From: an uncultured Bacteroidales bacterium
Lineage (GTDB): Bacteria > Bacteroidota > Bacteroidia > Bacteroidales > Paludibacteraceae
Length of the DNA stretch: 64,000 bases
Assembly (NCBI GenBank): GCA_946614295.1
Contig: CAMOGT010000005.1
Span: 3,692-67,691, forward strand
Direction of reading: 5' to 3'
Shown here: in pieces, positions 1 through 7,914 of the stretch
Position numbering within the stretch: position 1 is the first letter of the stretch
Layout: each line of letters begins with the position of its first letter
Made by a program: the position numbers and the translations under genes
The notes under the pieces: model-generated
The model's database searches: none
The model's input: the letters and a program-made list of their open reading frames with translations, nothing else
Told to the model about the DNA's origin: nothing

Positions 1-246
1 CTCTAACCTTTCGCCTTTAGCCTCTTTCGGCAGGTACTTCCTGTCCGAAAGTACCACAGCACCTGCGCCCTTCGCGACACAGCCATCAATGAACGTGTGC
101 CCGTCTACTGCTGTGCCGACTTGGGCAACGAAAAGGTCGCCTTGATCCACTTTGCGGCTGTCGAAATGAATGCCGCTGATCTCCTTGTCCGTCGGTCCGA
201 TTACCTCAATCGGCTTAATCGCTGTCAATAACTCGCTTAATAACAT
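1..246 (-). CDS. murE: MurE, UDP-N-acetylmuramyl-tripeptide synthetase (5' part only)
   Basis: This is the N-terminal 82 codons of a Mur ligase, starting at the ATG at 246 and running off the left edge of the window. The segment reads like the MurE N-terminal UDP-MurNAc-dipeptide binding domain: a leading LLSELL helix, then the motif GIHFDSRKVDQGDLFVA, then GTAVDGHTFI and AVVLSD. MurE adds the third residue of the peptidoglycan stem peptide in the cytoplasm. The gene starts only 11 bases after the ftsI stop, the usual Bacteroidetes order ftsI-murE, so it is co-transcribed with the division cluster. The last visible codons (KEAKGERLE) are encoded by the CCTTTCG/CCTTTAG seven-base word repeat found elsewhere in the window, so this enzyme may carry a small repeat-derived insertion at the cut point. 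Nothing can be said about the ATP-binding and ligase domains. Confidence 0.88.
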   Translation of the reverse strand, partial: MLLSELLTAIKPIEVIGPTDKEISGIHFDSRKVDQGDLFVAQVGTAVDGHTFIDGCVAKGAGAVVLSDRKYLPKEAKGERLE

Positions 247-257
247 ATATAATAAAT

Positions 258-2051
258 TTACCGCTTCTCTAATACTCTTTCGCCTTCGCGATACACATAG
301 CACCCCGTGTACGCCATCGTCTTCTCGGCAATCACCCTCACCGTACTGCCGCAGTCCATACCCGCGTCGTAGGGGTATTGCGGGTCCTCGATCATGCAGA
401 TGCACGTGTACCGCGGGTTCTCCTCCGGGAAATACCCGACAAACGTCATTCGGTGGCGTCTGCTCGAGTAGCCGTGACCGGGGATGAACAGCTGTGCGGT
501 ACCCGTTTTGCCGGCTATGCTCACTAAATTGCTTTGTGCTTTACGGCTCCATAGTTTCTTCGCCGCCGTTCCCAAATGGTCATCCCACACGACATCATGC
601 AGTGCCCCTTGAATATCCTGTAGCGTGCGGTTGCTGCACACGGATGACTTCACTACCTCCGGCCTGAAACGCTCCTCGTCTTCGCCGTTCTGCTGGATAG
701 CGCTCACTAACATCGGTCGCATCATCCGCCCGCCGTTGGCAAGTGCGTTGTAGAACATCAGTATCTGCATCGGACTCATCTCCACCGAGTAGCCGTAACT
801 CATCTTACTCAGCGTCACGGTATCCCTCGGCACGTCGATACGCACTTTGTCTGCACCCGGGATCTCGCAATAGACGCTGTCCATCAGACCCATCTTCTCT
901 ATACGCCGCACGAACTTACGCGCCGAACCTTCGTAACTCCGCGTAATGAGTTTGGCGAGGGCGATGTTGCTACTTACCGCCAGTGCGCTACGAACGGTCA
1001 GCAGCGTGTCCATCGGGTGCGCGTCCGTGTGCTTTACGCTGAAATACTGCCACGGCTTGCGGCTCACGCTCACTGTGTCGTCTATGTCGATCTTCCCGTC
1101 GTCCAGCGCGGCTACGAGGGCAATCGTCTTGAACGTCGAACCCGGTTCTACACGTTGCACGGCGTGGTTCTGCGCCTCGAAATACTCGCCGTCCTTGTTG
1201 CGGTCGATGTTGGCGATGGCGCGGATGTAACCCGTCTGCGTCTCCATCAGGATGGCGCAACCCCATTGGGCGTTCCGCTCGCGCGTTTTCTCAATCAGCG
1301 CGTTCTCTACGATATCCTGCAGATTGGCATCGATCGTAGTCAGCACATCCAGACCGTCTTTGGCTTCCTCCACCGTCACGGACTCGTACCGCCCGCCGAT
1401 CTTCTGAATGCTGCTCATGCCGTCCTCGCCCTTCAACTCTTTGTCAAAACCTTTCTCCAGACCCGAATTACCGCTACCCCCTTCGCCGTAGATGCCGCCG
1501 ATAGTACGGCTCGCGAGAATACCGTAAGGCTTGATCCGCCGGTGCTGGTCCTCGAAGAAAATGCCGCTCTTGTATTTGCCTTTCTTGATCAGTTTGTTCT
1601 GCTCTAAAGCCTGCCGCTGCAGGTAATTGATGCGGTGGTCACATACCCGCAGACGCTTCTCGCCTTTACGGTAAGCCTGCGTGATACGCGTCTTGTATTC
1701 CGCCTGTGTGTGCTCGCCTACGATGACCGCCAAATCCAGCGCCAGCGTGTCGATGTGCGCCTTGAACAGCGCATCGTTCTTCTCGTGCAACGCGGGCACG
1801 CGTGTATCCATATACATATAGTATTGCGGCATACTGGTGGCGAGGAGCCGACCGTTGCAATCGAGGATATTGCCCCTTGTGGCTTGGATAGGACGGTTGG
1901 CGGGCACCTGTTTCTCGGCCACCTTGAGCCACTGCTCCCGCTCCACAGCCTGAATATAAATGATCTTGCCGAGCACGGCTACGAACCCCGCTGCAATCAC
2001 AATGAATATGATTGCAAACCTCCATACCGTATTTCTCTGCTCGTCACTCAT
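258..2051 (-). CDS. ftsI: FtsI / PBP3, septal peptidoglycan transpeptidase
   Basis: A 597-residue class B penicillin-binding protein that cross-links septal peptidoglycan on the periplasmic side of the inner membrane. One membrane segment lies at about residues 11-34. The pedestal domain begins at the RGNILDCNGRLLA motif (59-72). The transpeptidase domain has all three active-site motifs: STFK at 305-308 (Ser305 is the acylated residue), SSN at 360-362 and KTGT at 515-518. Length and order fit the family, and no PASTA domain is evident after the transpeptidase domain. It follows ftsL and precedes murE with an 11-base gap, so it is part of the dcw operon. The ATG at 2051 places the charged MSDEQRNTVWR stretch before the membrane helix, as expected. 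Fairly large antisense ORFs overlap it, but they are codon-bias shadows. Confidence 0.95.
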   Translation of the reverse strand: MSDEQRNTVWRFAIIFIVIAAGFVAVLGKIIYIQAVEREQWLKVAEKQVPANRPIQATRGNILDCNGRLLATSMPQYYMYMDTRVPALHEKNDALFKAHIDTLALDLAVIVGEHTQAEYKTRITQAYRKGEKRLRVCDHRINYLQRQALEQNKLIKKGKYKSGIFFEDQHRRIKPYGILASRTIGGIYGEGGSGNSGLEKGFDKELKGEDGMSSIQKIGGRYESVTVEEAKDGLDVLTTIDANLQDIVENALIEKTRERNAQWGCAILMETQTGYIRAIANIDRNKDGEYFEAQNHAVQRVEPGSTFKTIALVAALDDGKIDIDDTVSVSRKPWQYFSVKHTDAHPMDTLLTVRSALAVSSNIALAKLITRSYEGSARKFVRRIEKMGLMDSVYCEIPGADKVRIDVPRDTVTLSKMSYGYSVEMSPMQILMFYNALANGGRMMRPMLVSAIQQNGEDEERFRPEVVKSSVCSNRTLQDIQGALHDVVWDDHLGTAAKKLWSRKAQSNLVSIAGKTGTAQLFIPGHGYSSRRHRMTFVGYFPEENPRYTCICMIEDPQYPYDAGMDCGSTVRVIAEKTMAYTGCYVYREGERVLEKR

Positions 2052-2174
2052 AAATTTATTTACAATTTTGTCATTTACGATTTGGTCATTTATTTTGTTA
2101 TTGTACCATTTAGTAAAATGGCTAAATAGTCAAATTGTACATAAATGGTAAATGGTACATGACTAAATGGTAAA
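2052..2174. repeat. A/T-rich word-repeat spacer between ftsL and ftsI
   Basis: The 123-base gap consists almost entirely of variants of short words such as TGGTAAA, TGGTACA, GGTCATTTA and TTTGTCATTTA. Parts of it can be aligned to themselves at a period of about 7 bases. I see no ORF, promoter box or clear hairpin in it. It belongs to the same class of spacer as those near 4475, 17301, 20356, 27096, 28879, 33397, 52787 and 54304. Confidence 0.6.
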
Positions 2175-2489
2175 TTATTTTATCTTCACCGGCGGCACCC
2201 GGTTCTCCTTCAACTCGCTGCCGTTCGCCTGCAGCGCCTCCAATATCTGGCTTTGCCTCGTGCTGTTGGTCAGTTGCGCACTGACGGTCATGTACCGGAA
2301 CTTGGCATCTAACATCTCTTTCTTCGTGTCCGTCAGCCTGTGTTGCTGTTTGACGGACTGGTAGCCGGTCAGAATATACAGAAACACCAGCCCTACAATC
2401 AGTCCGATCAGCGGATACTGTTCCCTGATCTTCCGGCTCCGCAGCCTGTCGCCGTTCAGCCACGATTGTATGTCATGAGCATCTGCCAT
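2175..2489 (-). CDS. ftsL: FtsL-like division protein
   Basis: A 104-residue bitopic protein. It has a short cytoplasmic N-terminus (about 1-24), one hydrophobic membrane segment (about 26-43, with LIGLIVGLVFLYILTG), then a periplasmic part that looks coiled-coil (about 45-90). It sits exactly where Bacteroidetes FtsL (FtsL-LRR/DUF3393-like small proteins) is found, between rsmH and ftsI, and has the right size. FtsL joins FtsB and FtsQ to activate septal synthesis by FtsW/FtsI. Sequence identity within the FtsL family is very low, so the call rests mainly on position, size and topology. Confidence 0.75.
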   Translation of the reverse strand: MADAHDIQSWLNGDRLRSRKIREQYPLIGLIVGLVFLYILTGYQSVKQQHRLTDTKKEMLDAKFRYMTVSAQLTNSTRQSQILEALQANGSELKENRVPPVKIK

Positions 2490-2540
2490 TATAATTTTTT
2501 TCTCTACTCCAAATTATGAGTCGCTGTTTGTTGTCATTCG

Positions 2541-2671
2541 AAGCCCTCCGCCTTCGGCGGAAAATCAGTTTATACTCTCTCGGAGGCGTGTTTTGGCGAA
2601 GGGGTACGCCAAAACTCGTCGAGCAGGGGGCGAGTTACTCCGAAGAGTATAAACTGCATAACTTAGGGCTT
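2541..2671. repeat. Large nested inverted repeat after rsmH
   Basis: The 3' end of rsmH and the following gap form a long imperfect stem-loop. The outer arms are AAGCCCT (2541-2547) and AGGGCTT (2665-2671). The main arms begin CAGTTTATACTCT at 2566 and are matched by AGAGTATAAACTG ending at 2656. An inner hairpin pairs GTTTTGGCG (2590-2598) with CGCCAAAAC (2607-2615), and a side hairpin pairs CCGCC with GGCGG (2548-2560). The rsmH stop codon (2663-2665) lies in the outer arm. This is much larger than an intrinsic terminator and sits inside an operon. It could be an RNA-processing or stabilising structure, or a small palindromic element. Confidence 0.7.
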
Positions 2672-3889
2672 TGCTTTGCGCTCTGCCACTCGTAATTTGG
2701 CACTCCGGCTCCGCGGGTTCCTTTCTACTTCATCGTCGCTGGCTACACGCCCTTTCTCGATGACATCAAACGGAGTGAGCGCGTTTCCGTAAAAGTCCTT
2801 CTCTATCGTACCTTCCAAGTTCCCGCTTCTGAAGAAGTTCTTCACCAGCCGGTCTTCCAACGAGTGGTACGTCAGTATCGCAATCCGTCCACCCGGTTTC
2901 AACAGATCCCGTGCTGCCACCAACATCTCCCGTAGAGCCCCCATCTCGTCGTTCACCTCTATCCGCAGCGCCTGAAACAGCCGCGCCAGATCCTTCTTGT
3001 ACTGCGCCGGTATCTCCATTTCCTTTGTATCCGCCATGCTTAGCGGATTTATCTGGAGGTTCAGCGCCGCGTTAATCAACTCCTCCGTCCGTAAAATAGG
3101 CTTCTGAGAACGGGCTTTGCATATATTCCTTGCGATGCCCCTCCCGTTCTTCATCTCGCCGTAAAGCCAGAAAACCCGCGCCAACTCTTCCTCGCTGTAC
3201 CCATTCACTATATCCGCCGCGGTACGTTTTGCCGTCTGGTTCATGCGCATGTCTAACGGCGCACTGAAACGGAAACTGAAACCTCTCTCCGGGCAATCGA
3301 AATGATGAAAACTTACCCCTAAATCTGCCAGCAATCCGTCTATCTCTTTCACTCCGTAATAATCCATCCAGTTCCGCAGATATCGGAAATTGCTATGCAC
3401 AAACGTCCATTTCGGATTATTGACAAATTGTGCATTGTGAACTGTGCATTGTGCATTGTGAATTGTGCATTGTGCATTGTCATAAGCCTCTATATCTTGG
3501 TCGAACGAATACAGGTGTCCTCCCTCGTTGTCCTGTTCGCGGGTCTTTAGCCCCGCGCCTCCCTCTTCGTTTTGTTCGCGGGTCTTTAGCCCCGAGCCGC
3601 CCTCTTCGTTCTGTTCGGCGGCATTTTTGCCGCCGTTATTTTCTATGTCCGTTGTGCCGGATATTATCCGGCCTCCCTCCCCTTGTGGGGTGAAGAGCTC
3701 CGCTCGATCGAGCGTCCAGTGGACGGTCGTAGAACTCTCCTGGGGTGGGGTTTGCAGCTTGTCTAAAATGGCGCGGCTGTGTCCTCCGCCCCCGAAAGTG
3801 ACATCCACATACACGCCCCCGGGCTTGATTGCCAAGCCCTCGATCGTCTCTTTCAGCATTGCCGGTATGTGGTAAATCTCACTCTCCAT
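2663..3889 (-). CDS. rsmH: RsmH, 16S rRNA m4C1402 methyltransferase, with in-frame insertions
   Basis: A SAM-dependent methyltransferase that N4-methylates C1402 of 16S rRNA. Family hallmarks are clear: YHIPAMLKE at the start, DVTFGGGGHSRAIL (30-42) for SAM binding, the acidic SFDQD (128-132), LLADLGVSFHHFD (186-198), RGFSFR, PLDMRMN and YHSLEDR near the C-terminus. At 408 residues it is about 100 longer than usual. The excess is in two places. Residues about 46-123 contain three near-copies of NEEGG/GLKTREQ, and about 138-155 read NAQCTIHNAQCTVHNAQF. The second stretch is the direct translation of an ATTGTGCATTGTG spacer repeat. The flanking sequence joins as in a normal RsmH, so the frame is intact and the protein is probably active. 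It lies between mraZ and ftsL in the dcw operon. Confidence 0.95.
   Translation of the reverse strand: MESEIYHIPAMLKETIEGLAIKPGGVYVDVTFGGGGHSRAILDKLQTPPQESSTTVHWTLDRAELFTPQGEGGRIISGTTDIENNGGKNAAEQNEEGGSGLKTREQNEEGGAGLKTREQDNEGGHLYSFDQDIEAYDNAQCTIHNAQCTVHNAQFVNNPKWTFVHSNFRYLRNWMDYYGVKEIDGLLADLGVSFHHFDCPERGFSFRFSAPLDMRMNQTAKRTAADIVNGYSEEELARVFWLYGEMKNGRGIARNICKARSQKPILRTEELINAALNLQINPLSMADTKEMEIPAQYKKDLARLFQALRIEVNDEMGALREMLVAARDLLKPGGRIAILTYHSLEDRLVKNFFRSGNLEGTIEKDFYGNALTPFDVIEKGRVASDDEVERNPRSRSAKLRVAERKAKP
3425..3478. repeat. ATTGTGCATTGTG word repeat inside rsmH
   Basis: Fifty-four bases made of TGCATTG, TGAATTG and TGAACTG words, coding in frame for residues about 138-155 of RsmH between the SFDQD motif and the conserved WTFVHSNFRYLR segment. 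The length is a multiple of three. The same words occur in gaps without genes at 4475-4510 and 33397-33430. Confidence 0.75.
3521..3754. repeat. Hairpin-rich in-frame insertion in rsmH
   Basis: About 78 codons that ordinary RsmH proteins lack. The DNA is a string of small palindromes: GCGGG-TCTTTAG-CCCGC-like at 3539-3556 and again at 3578-3594, GGCGGC-ATTTTT-GCCGCC at 3617-3634, GCCGG-ATATTAT-CCGGC at 3656-3672, and CGCTCGATCGAGCG at 3701-3714. The first two are parts of near-identical units of about 39 bases. This gives the repeated peptide GLKTREQNEEGG. Confidence 0.75.
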
Positions 3890-4006
3890 CTTACATCCTT
3901 TCTCCTATCTGTTTTACATAATTCTTTAGTTCTTCTTTAGTTCTTATTTGGTCCTTTTTTGGTTCATCTTTGTTTCTTATCGTACTAATTACGTACTCTT
4001 TCTATA

Positions 4007-4465
4007 CTATTTGTCTCCTGTTCGTTTCATCTTTGCCCGCAGCCGTGCCGCCAACTCACTCTGGCTGAGCCGTTTCGCAGCGAACGTCTCCGGTGCCCAG
4101 ACGGCAAACCGGTTCAACATGCCTACGAACAGCACATCCTGCTGGGCGCCGATGGTCTCCAGGTTCTTTTTCTGCAACAGGATTCGTCCCTGACCGTCCA
4201 TCTCTAAATACTCGGCATCGGCCATGAACTGCATCAGAATGAGCTGGTCCTCCGGGTCCCACTCGTCAAGCGTCTGGCGCAACTGCTCCACTTTCTCGTT
4301 CCATACCTCTTCCGGGTAGAACATCAGACACTCGTTGTCCGTGTCGCGGCGCATAACGATACGCTTTGACTCGGCTTCTGCCAAAATCTTGCGGTAACCC
4401 GCCGGAACGAAAATGCGCCCCTTCTCGTCCAGCCGTCCTTCTATATTTCCGATAAATGTCTGCAT
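4007..4465 (-). CDS. mraZ: MraZ, transcriptional regulator of the division cluster
   Basis: A 152-residue protein with two SpoVT/AbrB-like half domains, each with its signature: DEKGRIFVPAGYR near residue 14 and DGQGRILL near residue 93. MraZ proteins form ring-shaped oligomers that bind repeats upstream of their own operon and repress the dcw genes. The protein starts MQTFIGNIEG, which fits the family, so the ATG at 4465 is used. It is the first gene of the division operon, and a Bacteroidetes promoter lies about 60 bases upstream. I did not find convincing tandem TGGGN-type MraZ boxes. Confidence 0.95.
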   Translation of the reverse strand: MQTFIGNIEGRLDEKGRIFVPAGYRKILAEAESKRIVMRRDTDNECLMFYPEEVWNEKVEQLRQTLDEWDPEDQLILMQFMADAEYLEMDGQGRILLQKKNLETIGAQQDVLFVGMLNRFAVWAPETFAAKRLSQSELAARLRAKMKRTGDK

Positions 4466-4524
4466 GATCTGCCCTTTGTGAATTGTGAATTATGAATTGT
4501 ACATTGTTTTTTGTAATTCGGGCA

Positions 4525-4532
4525 CAAAATTA
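4525..4532 (-). promoter_or_regulatory. -7 box of the mraZ promoter
   Basis: On the minus strand this reads TAATTTTG, a match to the Bacteroidetes -7 consensus TAnnTTTG. It lies 60 bases upstream of the mraZ start and is followed by word repeats (TGAATTG, TACATTG) in the leader. The -33 element is weak. Confidence 0.5.
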
Positions 4533-4622
4533 CAAAAAAATACTGATATTCACCACATTTCCCCACATAAAAATTTTTCAATTGTTTTATTAACAGCTTT
4601 TCAACAGTTATAAACATAAAGT

Positions 4623-4654
4623 AACCCGCGTAAACTCAGTTGCTTACGCGGGTT
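4623..4654 (-). terminator. Hairpin downstream of the uptake operon
   Basis: AACCCGCGTAA (4623-4633) pairs perfectly with TTACGCGGGTT (4644-4654) around a 10-base loop. It lies 39 bases past the stop of the gene ending at 4693 and ahead of the mraZ promoter. The following minus-strand tract is only moderately T-rich, so termination is likely but not certain. Confidence 0.6.
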
Positions 4655-4692
4655 CTTAACATTTTTGTTGAAATGTGGGGTAAAGTGGAGTG

Positions 4693-6552
4693 TTATCTTA
4701 TGCGAATACCTAATGTATTGTAGATTGCTCCGTTCTTCCGGATGAATATCATGCCGTTATGGAGTATTTTCTCTGCTTTGTTGCCATAATGGATATCTTC
4801 TAAACCTTGGCTCTTTTCGCCTACTTGGTCAATACGGAAGACAATCTGCTTGCCGGCCTTGCTAATCTTGATCAGGTCACCTACCTGCGGAGTCCCCGTT
4901 GCATAAATATGCATGGTGAACAGACGATAGTACGACCAGAGGGTAATAGGCTCCTCGTCATCATCACCGCCTCCGATGACTGTCTCATAGTCTGCAGTAA
5001 TCTCAATATAGTCAGGCTGTACAATATCCATGTTCCAAGTGCGGCTGATGGAGTCGTAGGGCGTAAAAGTAGAGTAGAATGCGAACTCGGTGTTAGCCGT
5101 TCCCCAGTCTTTGTATGCTGCGGTATAATGGTACCTGCCGGTCTCGTACTCGATCATCTTCACGGGAATAGTATCGCCTACCTGGCCTGTCTTTGCGCCA
5201 CGGGTGACATAGTAGTCCTCTAACGTCGGGTAGATACCATTGAGCATGATGTACGGGTCGTAGTCCTGGATGTTGATTAATCCGTTCTCGTACTCGATAT
5301 AACTCTTTGAATCATGCACAGTGGATTTAGCGGCATAGATTCCCCAGTTATCCTCCTCTTTGAATCCGCGGATATCGATCCTGAAAGCATCACTGATGAG
5401 CACACCTTCGCTTAACAACTCGCCGTAGGCTGTTGTGTCGCGCATCAGGAAATGCACGATCTTGCCTTTGCATTTCTGATAACTCACGGCGGAAATGTTA
5501 GCCATCGTTGCCAAGGAACTTGCCAGAGTGTCTCCGCCCTCTGTGAGAATCGTCATGTACAGGGTGTCGAAATGGAGGTCGGATTGATTGAAAGCGGAGT
5601 ATTTATCACTGCCCAGAGCCATGGTGACGCTCTTGATATAGAGAGGAGCTTGAGGCTTGTCATACATGGTACGCAAGAGCACAGGCTTGCTGCGAGTATA
5701 TACGACGGAGTCCTCTGTGTCCGCAACGTTACGAACGGTGTCTATATCTGTATTTATGGCTTTGGGACCAAAGATATAGTGTACATAACCATCCTCGTCT
5801 GTCTCAGCTATGAGGTCGGCGCTTACTCCGTTTTGATTGACATTAACAGCGTTGGTCAGCGGCCATAAACCGTCAGAGGAATTGCCGCTCGGTAGTCCTC
5901 CGGCTGCCAACGGGCAGTTTTGAGCCGATGGGTTTTTCGCGCTGCTGAGAAGCAGGAAACTCTGACTCGTCCCGTCTTCGAAAGTGACTGTCTGGAGCGG
6001 AGTTGCCTGCTGCCAGATGTAACCGGCATCGCCGTCTGCATCCATCGCATAGGCTTCCTGTAAACCGCCGCCGGATACGATGGAGTCGTAGAAATTACCC
6101 TTGGCGTCCACATAGTAGTACGCATTTTCTACCATGGAGGGGTTTCTGTCCGCGAAAAGCGTCACATACTTGATGGTCTTATAGTCGGTGATATTATTGT
6201 TCCATTTCCAGCACTTGATGGTGTCCGACCATGCGCCGATAACGCCGGGACGGCTGAACCATGTACCTTTTCCGCTCTCATCCATTCCTAAGAAGAGAGT
6301 TCCGGCGGGGTTGGTATATCCTACTACAGGATCGCTCGCTTCGGCGAGAGGTGCGCGGGAAGGCTGTTCTACTGTTGCGGGGAGAGTGCTCTCGTCCACA
6401 TAAATATCCCTGCCCATTGAGCGAGCGCCATCAAGCGACTCCAGAAAATAATCGGAGTGTGCGGGATAAGGAACCGCTGGAAGTTTCTTGGGTCCTTCGG
6501 CAAATACACCGGTACTTGCCAGAAGAAGTGCAATTATCATTATCTTTTTCAT
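4693..6552 (-). CDS. Secreted protein of unknown function with a short C-terminal tail motif
   Basis: A 619-residue exported protein that I cannot assign to a family. It begins with a clear signal peptide (cleavage expected after GVFA at about residue 18). The body is rich in aspartate, tyrosine and beta-strand-like segments, with an acidic GGGDDDEE stretch at about residue 540. The end, KILHNGMIFIRKNG followed by YNTLG, matches the short C-terminal motif shared by several other secreted proteins in this window. That is the main clue to its location: exported and probably sorted to the surface. It is the last gene of the five-gene operon that begins with SusC at 13975, 22 bases after the DUF4302 gene, so it presumably handles the same nutrient. 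No enzymatic motif was seen. Confidence 0.7.
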   Translation of the reverse strand: MKKIMIIALLLASTGVFAEGPKKLPAVPYPAHSDYFLESLDGARSMGRDIYVDESTLPATVEQPSRAPLAEASDPVVGYTNPAGTLFLGMDESGKGTWFSRPGVIGAWSDTIKCWKWNNNITDYKTIKYVTLFADRNPSMVENAYYYVDAKGNFYDSIVSGGGLQEAYAMDADGDAGYIWQQATPLQTVTFEDGTSQSFLLLSSAKNPSAQNCPLAAGGLPSGNSSDGLWPLTNAVNVNQNGVSADLIAETDEDGYVHYIFGPKAINTDIDTVRNVADTEDSVVYTRSKPVLLRTMYDKPQAPLYIKSVTMALGSDKYSAFNQSDLHFDTLYMTILTEGGDTLASSLATMANISAVSYQKCKGKIVHFLMRDTTAYGELLSEGVLISDAFRIDIRGFKEEDNWGIYAAKSTVHDSKSYIEYENGLINIQDYDPYIMLNGIYPTLEDYYVTRGAKTGQVGDTIPVKMIEYETGRYHYTAAYKDWGTANTEFAFYSTFTPYDSISRTWNMDIVQPDYIEITADYETVIGGGDDDEEPITLWSYYRLFTMHIYATGTPQVGDLIKISKAGKQIVFRIDQVGEKSQGLEDIHYGNKAEKILHNGMIFIRKNGAIYNTLGIRIR

Positions 6553-6574
6553 CTTCGTTCAGAGTTTATACATA

Positions 6575-7888
6575 TTACATAATGATTTTTTCTGCCACTA
6601 CATGGATGTTAGAGCCATCTGCTTTCTTCATGTTCAATTGAGTCATGTTGATCTTTGAACCCGTGTAGGACTCGGGAGTGAAGGTTCCGCAGAAGATGTC
6701 GGCAAACTGTTGTGCGGCATTCTCGGGATTAGCATCGATACGGGCGAAGAACGGACGCAGAGCCTCCTCATAGCCCTTGTATTGAAGGGTAATGGTGGTG
6801 TCGGTCTTGGCGTAGTCCAGTTTGATCCGGCCTCCAAACACCTTGCCCTCCGCAACACGGTAGGACAAATAGAGAGAGTAGGAGTAGGTCTTGGTACCAC
6901 GCGAGTTAACCAGAATGGTACGCTCGTATGCGAGATTGTGAACCGTTGCGCCATTCGCTTCGGCTGCGGACTCCAAAGCCTGCAACGCAGCGACGGTTGC
7001 CGCGTCTGTCCCATCCTCGACGTATTTCCAACGGCTGTATTTGGTAAACTTGAACGCGAAGAAATCCGCTGCGGTATAGTTGCTGGTAATGAACGCGGAG
7101 CCGTCCGTCGATACCAACGCACTCTTGTCTTCCGTTAGAACGAAATCATTTACTATCCGGGTGCTGTCTGCCAGCATCAAACCGGAGTACATGTGCAGTC
7201 CCGTCGGAGTCAGGATAATACCCTGGATAACATCTTCGCCGGCCTTGTTCTTATAACTGATTATTCCGTTAGTATAGGAAAGAGGGGTCTCTTTCTTTCC
7301 ATCGAAATAAGTCAGGTCAATACCGTCGTTGTCGGCAAAGAGGTGGTCGTTATAGGTATCTACAGCGTCGAAATAACCTTTCCAGGTCAGCGCATCCGGT
7401 ACAGGCTCCATGGTGATATAGGCACCATGCTTTTTACCTAACAGACGTATGTAGTTCGAATCGTTCTGGAGAACCACAAACTCATAGTCCCCGCCATGAC
7501 CGATACCGTCTGAGCCCGGATCGGCAAAAATCGAAAGGAGCTCGTTGTAGGAGTGGAAACTTAATACGCATCCCTGATTGGAACTTATGCCCCAGAGGCT
7601 CGTCTCCTCTGCGTAGATATTCCTGCTGGAAACGGGGTTTTTGGCGGCTACAAGTACCTCTCCGTTCGCATTGAACTTCATGAGCAGGGGATAGCCGGCT
7701 GAACTGCTGGTCGGGAAATAACGCATTTCCCATCCGTTGGACTGACTCGTTAGGTTCTGACGCAGCGTTTGCTCGTAATTCTTTATGCGCTCCGCTGCGG
7801 ACTGATCAAACACGTTCGCCTCCTCGCGGCAACCGGTAAGCCCGAGGAAAACCACCGCTGTCAGTATATATATAAATATTCGTTTCAT
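6575..7888 (-). CDS. DUF4302-family lipoprotein
   Basis: A 437-residue lipoprotein with a lipobox ending in LTGC at residues 17-20. After the lipobox, the segment with NGWEMRYFP, then GYPLLMKFNANGEV, resembles the DUF4302 proteins that accompany SusC/SusD and zinc metallohydrolase lipoproteins in Bacteroides operons. The domain is uncharacterised and is expected on the outer membrane. It lies 26 bases after the metallohydrolase gene and 22 before the tail-motif protein. The assignment comes from recognisable sequence style and gene order, not from a search. Confidence 0.7.
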   Translation of the reverse strand: MKRIFIYILTAVVFLGLTGCREEANVFDQSAAERIKNYEQTLRQNLTSQSNGWEMRYFPTSSSAGYPLLMKFNANGEVLVAAKNPVSSRNIYAEETSLWGISSNQGCVLSFHSYNELLSIFADPGSDGIGHGGDYEFVVLQNDSNYIRLLGKKHGAYITMEPVPDALTWKGYFDAVDTYNDHLFADNDGIDLTYFDGKKETPLSYTNGIISYKNKAGEDVIQGIILTPTGLHMYSGLMLADSTRIVNDFVLTEDKSALVSTDGSAFITSNYTAADFFAFKFTKYSRWKYVEDGTDAATVAALQALESAAEANGATVHNLAYERTILVNSRGTKTYSYSLYLSYRVAEGKVFGGRIKLDYAKTDTTITLQYKGYEEALRPFFARIDANPENAAQQFADIFCGTFTPESYTGSKINMTQLNMKKADGSNIHVVAEKIIM

Positions 7889-7914
7889 ATCGTTTGGATT
7901 TATACCTGTTCGTC

